This document shows, piece after piece, positions 1-11,800 of a DNA stretch of 64,000 bases. Numbering within the stretch: position 1 is the stretch's first letter; every line of letters starts with the position of its first letter. Made by a program: the position numbers and the translations under genes. The notes below the pieces were generated by a model. The model saw nothing but the letters and a program-made list of their open reading frames with translations, had not been told where the DNA came from and ran no database searches. This DNA comes from Artocarpus heterophyllus (Eukaryota > Streptophyta > Magnoliopsida > Rosales > Moraceae), in NCBI GenBank assembly GCA_025403435.1, contig CM046350.1, forward strand, positions 20,468,324 to 20,532,323, written 5' to 3'.

Positions 1-3000
1 CCTTGGAGAAATCTTTGGTGAATTCTAAACCCTAGTCTTGAAAAATATATGTTGTTTTCATGAGTTAAGATTATGGTTCGTAATCTTTTTGAACTATGGC
101 ATGTAAACGAGACTTTATGATATGAATAAATGTTATATTATGTAAATGATGATGATGAAAGAAAGATAGGAAGTAGGTTTTTATGCTCAAAGAGAAGAAA
201 ATGACAAACTTTGTTATAAAAACAAAGTTTAAGTTTTTTTAACACTCTAAGTGCTAGATAAAAAGAATTTTTAGTATGGCATAAAAAAATATTATGGCAT
301 AGTTATTTTCAGTATTAAATACTTGATTAAATATTTGGAAAGGTTTAAATGAGATTAAATATTAGAAAATCAAGCTAAGATAAGTTATGATGCAAAAAAA
401 ATGTTTAAAGGGTATTTTTGAGAGATTTAAGTGCATGAGGTACTTAAAGGCTGAATTATTCTCTGAGTTCAACATGTAATTTATTGGAAATATCAAGCTG
501 GATAACTTTTGTGGAGAAATCTCACTCAAATTCTCATCAGAGCAAGCTGAAAACATTGATTTTGATACTGCCTTCTAAAAAATGTCATTAAGATGATTGA
601 TTTTGAAAACAATTTAAAACACAAAATTTTTATATCTTACCAAAATAGTTGGGAATTGTAGATAGTTCATGAAAATTCAATACCAATTTTAAGACATGAA
701 TTTCACGAGATTTTAAGCACAAAATTTTGTAGAAAGAAAAACCTTATGAAATGATTTAAATTAGACCATAGAGCTTTTGCAAATTTTAATCCTTGCAAAA
801 AACTAAACTTTTTTGGTACAAAGCGATTATTTTTGGTCCTAAGGGAAAAAATGTCAAAATTTTGTGTTTTGAGCCAAAACCATAAAACTGTGAGGAATGG
901 GAATTTTTACCGTGTAAAAATGGTTCCCTATACAATTACGCTTAACAAGTAATTGATGTTTGAAAGCCTAAAAAGAATTTGGGATTATCAAAGAAAAGGA
1001 CGTTAAGGGCGTAATCATCAAGATTTCGTATTACAGGTCAAAGCCATAAAGTCTTGATAAAATAGTTTTTTTCACAAAATGGAAACCGATGTTTGGTTTT
1101 TCACAACATTACAAGTAGCAAAAAAAAAACATAAGTTTTGTTTTAATATGGGTTTGAAAGTTTTCAAAAGACCTATCAAGGGCAAAACAGTCACTTTTGC
1201 AAAAAGGCCACAACGTACCCCGAAATGCCTGATTTAGTAAAATTCCCCTTAGAAGAATTTTTAATGGGATGGTAAAGTAAAATAAGAAGTTTAGTAAAGT
1301 TACAAGACCACGAAAAAGCTGTCATTTTTATAAAACCGCTAAAACAGACCTGAGCCTTCCAAATTATCGAATAGCCCATAGACCGAAAATATTTCATATC
1401 ATGGTAACTAACAAAACCATCAAGTAAGACGGAAAATTTAACTAAGGGACATTCAAGTTAAGTAAAGGAAAGATAAATCGATAAGAAAAAACGTAAAGTA
1501 AAAGAAATGAATGGTTACAAATAAGCTGTATTATCGATTAAGTAGGTTGATAATAAGAAAGTTAGCTAATAGCCAGGTATCATTTGAATAGGACACAAAG
1601 CTGACTAATAAAATGGAATGGATAGAGTTGGAACACTAGAGTGTTATCCAGGTAAGTCTCAAGCCTCACATATGGCTGAAATATGCCTGAAATTATTTTT
1701 AAATGCTTCAAATATGCCTGAAATATGTTTGCATTAAGTATACTAATTTTTTTTAAGTTCAAGTCATGATTTGCAAAATTTTTACATTTATTAGTTTAAG
1801 TTTTAAATGCTAAGTTATAACATAAGATATTTATAGCATTGTATATGCTCACTAAACTTTACAAGAAGGTAAATCAATGATGATAATTAAAGTTTCGTAC
1901 CAACCTCATGGATGTGAGGTATACAAGGTATGTTAAAATTATGACCTCGTTTGATACTCTTAAGTCTTAAGAATTATGTTTATGATCTAATTAATGATGT
2001 TAGTATGAACACTTAAGTCCACAAGATAAAGAAAATATAAGAACGATGATAAGAAGTTTAAGTAAGTTATGAATGATCATAAAAAATTCATAAATAAGCA
2101 TAAATGGAATTATACATTATGATCTTTTGCATTCCTTTTCACGAAATGTTTATGAAAAACATTTTGAAAAATGTTTTACGATAAATGTTCATGAAAAACA
2201 TTTTGTGGAAAATGTTTACAAAAAAAGGTTTATGAAGAAGGTTTTATGAGAAAAGTTTAAGAGCAATGTTTTATGATGAATGCTTTTAAATGTTTTGTGA
2301 GGTTATGTTTAAACTTACTGAGAAAGCTCATTACAAGTTCCTACATGCTATAGGTAGTTTTACAGAAGACTAGTAAGACTAGTAAAAGAGCTCGGTGTTG
2401 CAATGACAAATGAAAAGATTAGGTATAGATACCACTACAACAGTTTTCTGCAGCTTAAAGAAAAAAGATTTTCGTTGTTTTAAGGAAACACTTTTCTAAG
2501 TTGAAAAAACTAATTTAAAAATTTTAAGAAAGTAAATGTTTTCTTGATATGTTTTAAGAAACATTTTGAATGATTTTAATATTAAGACTTGAGTTATGTC
2601 TTAATTTTTGTTGCAACAAAAGTCGCAATAGTTTTTAAGTATGTTTAAGAGAAGTAAGATCAAGTTTAATAAATGAAGTTTAAGCAAGTTAAGTGACAGC
2701 CTGAAAAAATGGATCGTTTCATAGCCACTACTGGCCTTTCTCTTCTTCCCCCATGAATTGGATTTCCTTCCACCTCTGACCTCATCCAAACCGCATTCCC
2801 TATATTCGCTTGCCCTTGGTCGCCGCTCCTTCTAGCTGCAAGATCCACCTTTGTTCTAGTCGGCATGGTAGTTCATTGGCTTCCTTTCTAACTTGCCTCA
2901 ACAGATGATGGAGATCTCCGTTGCCCTAGTGCTCCTCCACTCCCTATCTGAACTCTACACTGCCTCCCCCTTTTGGAGGCCCGAGATCCAGTGGCCAACC

Positions 3001-3189
3001 CTAACACCCCCTCATGAAACCCTAGAAACAAAAAAAAAACGAAGGTAATCTCCACCTTGTCCTCCATATTTATGCCTAGTCAACATCACAAAAGCTAGTA
3101 AAATCCAAACTTGAAGGACAATTACAACTTATGTTGATAGTTGATTGTATAAAATGAGGTTCCAAGAAATGTTTTGTAACTAGAAGTGG
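1..3189. other. AT-rich intergenic DNA, no gene recognised
   Basis: I see no open frame with a recognisable product. The sequence is AT-rich and contains many short reiterations such as ATGTTT and AAAATGTTT around 2140-2290. A distinctly GC-richer island lies at about 2730-3010. On the minus strand it gives two overlapping short open frames without a recognisable domain. The stretch is probably decayed transposon sequence, but I cannot assign it to a family. Confidence 0.5.
2730..3010. other. GC-rich island of unknown origin
   Basis: Base composition changes sharply here from the AT-rich surroundings. The segment carries stop-free minus-strand stretches of 62 and 66 codons in two frames, but I recognise no domain, signal or splice structure. 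A captured gene fragment or the leader of a retroelement would fit equally well. Confidence 0.3.
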
Positions 3190-3337
3190 TATGGGCAACC
3201 TATTTATTAAGAAAACAAAAATACTAGAAGCTTCATCCCAAAACTAGGGAATTAAGGCTTGCGCAAGAAAAGTAAGCCCATTTCTTCAATCTACCTATAT
3301 TTTCTCTTAGCTATTCCATTTGCTTGACATGTATTTC
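3190..3337 (-). pseudogene. Old Ty1-copia integrase fragment (left half of a split element)
   Basis: Read on the minus strand from 3337 downward, this gives the degenerate copia integrase signature QANGIAKRKYR (family pattern: QQNGxxERKHR), followed further on by FWDEA and LINRLP, which normally come after it in copia integrases. The frame contains stops. The sequence continues the integrase that ends at 17805: the two halves join in frame across the 5-bp target duplication of the copia element between them. It is therefore the older host element of the whole nest. Confidence 0.75.
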
Positions 3338-3440
3338 TGTTAAGAACTATAGAACTAAATTCAACGCCTGCATTTCTATTAAGAACTGTGGAAGAAAATT
3401 CAACGCCTTTTAGAATATCACCTAGTGTAGAATACCACTG
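3333..3440 (+). repeat. 5' LTR fragment of copia-1 with a 39-bp tandem duplication
   Basis: The first bases of the copia-1 LTR occur twice in a row: ATTTC-TGTTAAG at 3333 and ATTTC-TATTAAG at 3372, each followed by AAATTCAACGCC or a near variant. The 39-bp unit includes the target duplication itself. The second copy continues with TTTTAGAATATCA, as in the 3' LTR at 17101-17115. At about 3440 the LTR sequence stops and reverse-transcriptase sequence begins, marking a large internal deletion. Confidence 0.7.
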
Positions 3441-3709
3441 AATTAAAGAACATCATGATGGTAGCAAGTGGTACAAGGCGAGGCTAGTTGTAAAAGGATT
3501 CCAACAGAAGGAAGGTATAGACAACATAAAGATTTTTCACTAGTGGTAAAATTGACCACAGTTAGAACGGTACTTGGGTTATGGCTTAGGAAGACTTCTA
3601 TTTGGAACAGTTAAATATTGAATTTGCCTTTTTTCATGGTGATTTGGAGGAAGAAATCTACATGATGCAGCTACAGGAATTTGAAGTATAGGACAAGGAG
3701 ATTATGGTA
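3441..3709 (+). pseudogene. Copia-1 reverse transcriptase, N-terminal part
   Basis: The translation contains KARLVVKGF-QQKEGID and, after frame breaks, FHGDLEEEIYM, which are the standard first blocks of a copia RVT_2 domain (family: LHGDLEEEIYMxQPxGF). Stops and frameshifts are present. The domain is interrupted at about 3709 by the Athila-like LTR and resumes at about 15898 with the expected next block, seen by comparison with copia-2 at 29060-29400. Confidence 0.8.
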
Positions 3710-5831
3710 TATGATGAGACTTAGAAAATGCACACTTCTTAAAGCTAAATTCAATCATTTTGTATTAATATTTCTCGTTAAACTCCTTAATTAAAGAAAT
3801 AATGTGATAAATAGTATTTTAGTGTCTTAGTGTAAAAATATGTCTAATTATGAGATTTTAATATGTTTTATATTTAATAATATTTTTGGTAATTTTTGGA
3901 ATCATTTTCGTATGTAAAATATTACTTTAGTTTGAAATTAATCAAAACCGTAAAAATAATTAGTGATAGTTTTATTTTGAGTCTTAATATTTTTATAGTA
4001 TATTTTAAGCTTGTAAGTAAGTCCTATAATATTTTCAATAATTTCTAAAAATATTTCTAAGTATTAAAATTTATATTTTTGTCAAACCAAATGAGCTAGA
4101 AATTTTAGAAGTTTGAAATTATTTTTGTGTGTTTTAAAGTAAAATAAATATTTTTAATATTATTGTAAATATTATGTTTGTAAAATAATTAATTTTTTTC
4201 AATTTTCTATCTTTAAAATTAAAATCTGGCAAAAAAAGGAGCAAAATGACACTAAATGGACAAAAAATGACATCAAATGTTTAAAAAAAAAAGAAATTTC
4301 TAACTTAAATTCAAAGACACGTGGCGGCATTTTACCCTTGGATGGTTCCGTCAGAAGCTCTAGAGCCATCGGATTGAGTGACACATGTCACTGTTTGCTC
4401 AAGCCACCAGACATGTTGGGCCTACCCATGTGGGAGAATCTGACGCAATGTTAAATCCGTTGTGGTCAGTTCCACTACACTCATTTTGGTGGCCATTAGA
4501 TTTGTTTACCAAGACCGATATAGCGGTCAACAATTTAGCTCAACTCAGACCCACTTGATACATTTTCTTCGTGTTTTGCAACCATAGGATCGCATGATTG
4601 AAGGCATAGATTGTGTCATCTCTATGGCTTTAGCCGCCATGAAGCAACAAATCATAAACCTAAATTCTCATTCTCAAGAAAGGCAATCAGCGTGGATATA
4701 CAAAAAGAAAAATAATAAAAAAAACATAAATTGGAAACGTTTTTTTCAACCAAAATACAGTGTAACAATATTAAAAAAAATTCCAATTAGTAATTTCTTT
4801 AGCTCTATACATACAGGTTCTTAAGCCCAAGGCAGGCACCCCATTTGCAGTATAAAAAAGTACTGTTTAAATTTTAGTTCTTAGTTTTTAGTTGAAGTTT
4901 TGTAAAATATTTTTCAGATTATGTTATAAAAATTATGCTCAATAATATTTTAAGTATTTTATTCTAAATATGTCCTTTTAATTTTTCTTTTTAGATGAGG
5001 TAAGAAGTAAAAATCCTGGCAAAATCACTTTAAATAATTTAGTTTTTCTCAATTTTTCAAATAGTTATGATGCCAAAATAGTTTCTAGAAAACTTAGGAT
5101 TTTAGAATTTTCTTAACTAGAACTCTGCTAAATTCTAGTTTTGATTTTTTGAAGACAAAGACTAGAACAAATAATTCGTGGGAGGACCTTATTTAGCCAC
5201 AGACAGAGAATGGCTTAGTAAATACTTAACTTATTATTTTAGTTGTTATTTTAGTTAAGTACTGCTGAAATTCTGCTTGTTTATTAAGTTGAGTTTTTGT
5301 TGTATTATAAACATAAAATGGCACAGTAAATGCTTAATAATGCTTAATTTATTGTCAATATAAGAGAGCATAATGTATTCTTAAACCAATTAATAAATAA
5401 TTAAAAAAACTATAATTTATTTAAGTTTATTACCAGAACGGAACCTTTGAATCCAAGCATTGTTATAATTACTATTTTACCCTTGTTATTTGTGTGGTTG
5501 CTGTTAAAGTTATTTTAAATTAATTGCACTTATTGTTAAATTTTCATTATAATTTAAGCTACATTTCTTGTCATTGAAGTTCCATAATAACAAAATTCTG
5601 AAAATGAAAAATGCTGTAAAAATGTGTAAAATATTGTGAATATGTTTTTTAGATATAATATTAGTCCTTATATTTTTCAGCTTTGCAATAAATAGATAGT
5701 TAATATAATAAATATATTGGACCTTAGCAATATTCATTTTTTGTGTATTCAACCTTAGATTCATCGAGTTTTATTACTTAGATAACCTTATACTTGAGAT
5801 TATATCAAATTATACTATTTAAGAACGAACA
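3710..5831 (+). repeat. 5' LTR of the Athila-like element
   Basis: Starts TATGATGAGACTTA (TG decayed to TA) and ends GAACGAACA just before the primer-binding site. It aligns along its whole length with 13781-15897; shared blocks include the start, the AAATAATTAATTTT block near 4180, the GC-richer block near 4320-4460 and the end block after 5720. The length of about 2.1 kb is usual for Athila LTRs. Confidence 0.85.
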
Positions 5832-5837
5832 AGTTTT

Positions 5838-5850
5838 TTGGCGCCATTGA
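5838..5850 (+). other. Primer-binding site, tRNA-Asp type, decayed
   Basis: TGGCGCCATTG follows the 5' LTR after a short spacer. Athila-type plant elements typically carry TGGCGCCGTTGCCGGGG, complementary to the 3' end of tRNA-Asp. The first seven bases match and the rest is degraded. Confidence 0.7.
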
Positions 5851-6651
5851 AATGAAATTGTTTTAATGCAATATATTTTGTATTTTCTTTACTTTTATTT
5901 TCTATATAACTAACTTATTTCCTGTTTTATTTGGTTTCTTTAAAGATTTGTTGTTCTACAGGAGTTAAGTACTGTTCACATAGAAATCTGCATGTGTTTT
6001 TTGTAAGTTATTATTTACATAGTTACTATTCATGTCAGGTATTATTCATTTTACTATTCATAAAAATAAAAATAAAAAATTTAAAAAAATCTTAAAAAAT
6101 TTATTTTCTTTCCTTTTATTTGTTGAATAATTATTTTTTAGTTTTAGGCTTAATTTTAGGTTTTGAACTTAGAAACAAAATTTCATAAAATTTTAGATTG
6201 AGTTTTTTATAATACTTAATAATAAATTGTGTTTCTGTGAAAAGTATTCTTTTAGAAAATTCTGTTTGGGAACTGGTACTGGTTCAGAAACCTTTCCCAT
6301 AACAAGTTGTTTTTTTTTTTTTTGAAGATTCTCCCAACACTAGTCATTCCAAGAATATTGTTTTGACTAAGAGGTTGGTTTTTAAAGAGCTTTCGACCCA
6401 CCAATCTTTCCTGGAAACATTTTTAAAGAATATAATTCTCAAAATCTATAAAATAAATAAGTGGATGCTTGTCACTCACTTCATTATTCTCCCCGAATAA
6501 AGAAAAGCTTAACATCTTGTCTAAAAAACTCTGTAAATAATATAAATAATTTGTGTACTTGTTTGATCTCGTGTTTCTAAAACTTATATATTAGTCAGGA
6601 AAAGTTTAGAATCACATTTAGTCTCTGTTGTGTCTTCACATTCACCTAAAA

Positions 6652-7563
6652 TGGCTGATGATAAAAGTGTTCATAATGAAAACATTGTTAATCAACAACT
6701 CATCAATCATGTTCGGTCAATACAAAATTATTTGCAACCACCTCGAGAATCCACTTCATCATATCTAGTTTTTCCCCTCAATGCCCATAACTTTAAGTTT
6801 AAACCAGGAATGATCAATTTGCTTCCAAATTTTCATGGTTTAGAATCTGAAAATCCTTATTTGCACCTTAGAGAGTTTGAATACGTTTGTGCTAACGTCA
6901 GTGAGAATATGTTTCAAATGAAATTGTTAGGCTGGAGTTTTTCCCTTTTTCTTTGAAAGACAAAGCTAAAACTTGGCTTACATCTTTAAATCGAAGTCAA
7001 TTGGTATATGGCAAGAAATGCAAACTTAGTTTTTGAAGAATTTTTTTCCAACCCAAAAAACCAATACTTTAAAGAAACAAATTAAAAATTTTTCCCATAA
7101 TGCAAAGGAAGTTTATTTTCAATGTTGAGAACGTTTTAAGGATTTGTTGAACTCTTGCCCACATCATGGTTTTGAAATATGATGTTCTATTAGTTTCTTT
7201 TATGAAGGTTTGACTCTTGAACCCATCAATTCATTGAAACAATATGTAATAGAAAATTCCTCAATAAAGAACCTGATGAAGTGTTAGATTTTCTACATAA
7301 CTTAGCTAAAAACTCTCAATACTGGCAACATATAAATTTTAAAGGTTCAATTAGGTCTAATTTTTTTAATGCTCAAAGAGGGGTTCATCAACTTAGTCAA
7401 GAAAATGATCTAAGTCTAGGATTGTCAATTTGTCAAAGAAAGATTGAAGCCATAGAACGTAGGAATGTTAAGGAACCTAAGCTTGAAATTTTGTGTAGTT
7501 TTTGTCAAGTTCTAGGTCGCTCAATTTATGGCTGTCCAGTTATCAAGGAAGAGTCTCATGAAT
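6652..7563 (+). pseudogene. Athila-like gag, frameshifted
   Basis: Translation from the ATG at 6652 contains GMINLLPNFHGLESENPYLH and HLREFEYVC, matching the gag of Athila-type gypsy elements. After the stop at 6956 other frames give DKAKTWL, CPHHGFE and FFYEGLT, then a frame from about 7281 with LDFLHNLAKNSQYW. These are consecutive gag blocks in family order. Several frameshifts and stops break the frame, so no full gag can be made. The region to about 8460 holds further degraded gag and linker sequence. Confidence 0.75.
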
Positions 7564-8478
7564 AGGCAACTTATACAAATCAAATTGATCAATTTAGGAA
7601 ACCCTTTCCACCTCTACATTCTGACATATATAATCTACAATGAAAAAATCATCCCAATTTTAGTTGGAGAAATGATCAACCACAGTAACTACCACCACAG
7701 CCACCTCAAAATTTTCAAAATTTTTTGTCATTTCCACAACAATCTTAGAATTCATAATATCCACCAAATCAATAATTTCAAAAGCCTCTACAAAATTTTT
7801 TACTTTCTAAAAGTTTTAATTCATGAGTTAAAACTCTTGAGGATGTTTTGTAAAAGTTCATTCAGAAACAAGAAGTCATTAACACTCGCACTTCACAAGA
7901 CATTCATGAGATTAAGGAATTCATTTCTAAGCATACTTCTTCACTTAGCATTAAAGAAAAAGGCAAATTCTCTACTCAGACTATACATTATCCTTCTGCT
8001 AATGAAGTTGCCTCTTCAAGTTCTTGATCATAACAAGAAACTGTTAATTTTGTTTTAACTCTTTGAAGTGGTAAAACTGTTGATAAAGTTGTTAATTTAA
8101 CTTCAAAAAGTGATGATAAAATTAATAGTAATGAAAGAAGTTCTAAGAAAGAAACTGTTGTTTCTAAAGAGAAATTTGTTCTAAAAGATCCTTTTCCACA
8201 AGCTTTGCTCTCAAAAAAAGAAGTTTGAGAAGAATACTGAAATTTTTGAACTTTTTAAGAAAGTTATAATTAAGATTCCATTTTTAAATGCAATCAAACA
8301 AATCCCATCTTATGCTAAATTTTTTAAAGATAATTAAAAGAAAGCATAATGTGACTAAAACTGTATTTTTAGCTAAGAATATTAGTTCTATTGTTTAACA
8401 AATTCACCACTAAGGTACAAAGATCCAAGTTGTCCTATAATTTCTTGTATCTTAGAAAATATTCAAATTGAACATGCA

Positions 8479-8838
8479 TTGTTAGATCTTGATGCTAGTG
8501 TAAACCTTTTGCCGTGTTCTATTTCTCGGCAATTAGATTTAGGTGAACTTAAGCTAACATCTATCACATTTCAGTTAGCTGATTGTTCTATGAAAATTCT
8601 AATAGGAATAGTTGAGGATTTGTTAGTTCAAATTGATAAGTTTTACTTCCTGGTAGACATTATTATTTTGGATACACAACCTGTTGTCACTTTAAATTTT
8701 CAAATTCTTGTTATTTTAGGTCGTCCATTTGTTGCAACTTCAAATGCCTTGATTAATTATAGAAATGGTATCCTAAATTTGTCTTTTGGAAACATGACTT
8801 TAGAGCAACATTTTCAACATGTCGTAACCTACTGGTAA
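8479..8838 (+). pseudogene. Athila-like aspartic protease domain
   Basis: A 119-codon open stretch contains LDLDASVNLLPCS (family: DLGASVNLLPYS), then LADCSMKI, GIVEDLLVQIDKFYFLVDII and ILGRPFVATSNALI, the hallmark order of the retroviral-type protease in Athila polyproteins. The glycine of the usual D-[SL]-G-A active site is replaced (DLDA), so the enzyme would probably be inactive. It is not followed by a reverse transcriptase. Confidence 0.8.
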
Positions 8839-11800
8839 ATAATGTGAAGTCAACTTTGTTGAAGGAAGCACCTCTACTAGAATGCCTGATCTTATAATAG
8901 GTTTTGTTAACTCTTTTGAGATGAATGATCCATCAAAAGTTAAAACTTGTTCCATGACTGTTTCAATTGATTAAACACATAAAGTTGAGAATTCTATGGA
9001 AAAAACTGAAAAACCTGATTTAGGAAAGAAAATTCCTTATTTCAGAAAAGGAGATTCTTGGTAAAAATGAACCTGTGGAAAAGAAAGAGTTTGATCTTGC
9101 AAAAGAAATTCTAAAATTTAGGGGTAACCTAAGTGTTTGGGAAGTCTTTTCTCTTTGTTAATCTAGACCTAGTAATGTTCCACCATTAGTGATTGATCAT
9201 ATAAATTCTGATGAAAGGGTAGTGAATATTTTTAATAAGCAATATCAAGAAGCATTAAATGATGAGAGCTTTTAGGGACTTTCCTTTTCTTACAAACCAA
9301 CTTCAAATGATGGTTTAACTCTCTCTGTTGACTTTATTTGCATAGATTCAGACTCAGATGAAAAATCTATAAATTTTAAATGGTATTTTTATTTTTGTTT
9401 TTGTGTGTTATTTTTATTTCGTGTGTTGTTATTCAGAAAACTAATTTTTGAAAAACTTTGTTAAAGTGGCTGAGATTATAGAGGATATAGTCTAGTATGA
9501 TTAATTGGTATTTTTATATCAACGGCCTCTAGAAACGCATTTTACTGGAATGGTTATCAATGAATTTATCTAATTTTAAACATTTGCAAATTTTAATTTT
9601 AATCAAAAGCAAAAAAAATTTAAAAACACATAAAAATTCAAAAACACAAAAATATTTTAGATTACTTTGGTAATAAATGTTTATTTTTAGTGTTTAGTAG
9701 TGTGTTGTAAGCTGTTAGATTACTTAGCCCATTTTTAGTTTAGCCTATCACTGTGTAGAATAGGGTCACACGCATCTGCACTTTTTTCTCTGTGTCTAAA
9801 CAGTAACCATCTTTTGTCTATATAACTCTTCACTGTGCATCCAGGCTCAAAACTTTTTGCTCTTTCTCTCTCAAGATTTCTCCCTTTCTCTCTAAACTCT
9901 TGAATTCTCTCTAAAATTCCCAAAAATTTTCTAGAAGTCCTTCAAAGTTCTTCGATCTTTCAAACACTTTTTTTCGAAAAGCTTTTCAATCTCTTCTATC
10001 TTATTCTCACAAAATCTTTTCAATACTCTCTTAAACACTCTCAAATCCACTCAAAGCTATCAGACCTCTCAAAAATCTTCTAGTTTCTCAATTCATTCTC
10101 AAGAATCTTATCTTTCTCTCTCTTTCATCATGAATCCTAAGTACGAGCACCTTGAGAAATATTTTCCTTCCCTTTTCTCATTTTAAACTTCTAACTGATA
10201 TTAAAGTGTATACAGAAGGTCTTGCTCGACTAGTATAGGTCTACCTAGGATGGGTACGAGTCTGTGTGCTAGGAAAAAAGAGCCCCAGCTATAGCTTCAA
10301 GTGTCTTAAGTATTTCTGTAAAAATTATAAACATTGGTGTAAGTCAAAAAGATCTTATGCCTACAAATAGGGAGGATAAAATACTTTGCTGTAAAGATGG
10401 GCTTTCAAGAGAAAACTTAAATGATCTTTATTTATAATTCTCTTCTAAACCATCCTAGTGGGTATGTTCAAGGAGTGATTTGTAGACTTTGGCCTCAATT
10501 TCATGCTGAGAAAGAATGTCTTGGGAATCTGATGTTAAAAAACCCAATTATTCAGTTTGTAAGGAACGTAGATGAGAAGCAGACTCTAGATCGCTCTAGT
10601 TCGAAGTAAGATCTATAAAGTTTTCCTTTGTTTTTGTCTATTTTTCCTTTCTTAAAAAATTTTTTGAAAATTTATTAGAGAAATGTCCTTGGTTTTACTA
10701 AAAAATTCTTTAGAATTGCTGAGTGATGGAATTTCTAGAGATGTGTTCTAATGAACAAAAGTTTTCTTTAATTTATTCTCGAATAAAATTTCATCAACAA
10801 AAAGATTTTTTGTTTTTGTGTGATTTTTACAGTAGTTGTTTAATAATTATAATTTTACTATTTATCTTTTAATAATATTTTGACTTTTCAGTCAGATTTA
10901 TTATTTTCTTTTGATAGGTATTTTATGTGTCATGTAAGATAAGTTTTGTCTCAATTTTTAGAATTCAGTCCCATTTTGTCAAAAGTTCTACAGGAGTGTC
11001 ACATCTGTCCATCTGTCTAATACATGTCCTTATAGCTATCTTTACCTAATTTTATCCAACATTTTACTTTTGTTTTTGCTTAGAACTGTATAAGAATCCC
11101 TTTTCGTTTTAGGTTTTACTCAGAGCGGTGTGAAAATAAAGTCGGCTTAAAAAAACATAAAACATATAAAAAAAAAAAGAGTCATAGTCTTAGAAATCGT
11201 TATGCCATCTTCATCTAAATCATCTCAAAGCTTCACAAATGTCTATATGTTTTGCAGTTCTAGTTCAGGAAAGGGCATTAACTACATAGAAGTTGCATTC
11301 TATTTAGGTTATGTCTTGGTTAAGAAAGGATGAATGTTGTATATGGAGAGAGTAGTCTAGGCTTAATGGGTATTGTTGTTGCAGAAGTTCGTTCTGGAAG
11401 TACTAGAGCCTTAGGTATTATTCTAGGTGTCTTTGCTCAAGGTTGTCTGTGTGGTCAAACCTTAGGTATTGAAAAAATAGTTGAAGGTATCCCTAAGTGA
11501 ATAAGAGACATGGCTTATTCCTCTGATGCTTTTATCTCTTTACCTGGAGGTCAAGAGACTTTAGAAGAACATTTTGCTGTTACTAGCAGAAAATTGCTAG
11601 GACTGCACTCTAAACCCATTAGTCTGTTAAATATGAATGGTTGCTTTGACAATTTATTTAGTTTTTTTAGATAATGTTATGGATCAGATATTTCTTACAG
11701 AGTCAGGCAGGAAGGACTTTGTCTCTACTCCAACTATGGAGAAATCGCTCGAAAAGATACAAAATATCAGTCCTGAGATATACACTGCAACTTTGAAGTT

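Noticed and set aside
2601..2866. Overlapping minus-strand frames of 62 and 66 codons
   Set aside because: Two frames open over the same GC-rich stretch, with no domain, splice sites or homologous pattern that I recognise.
7528..8058. 176-codon plus-strand frame within the Athila-like element
   Set aside because: Overlaps degraded gag in another frame; rich in Leu, Ile, His and Lys from AT-rich DNA, with no recognisable domain.
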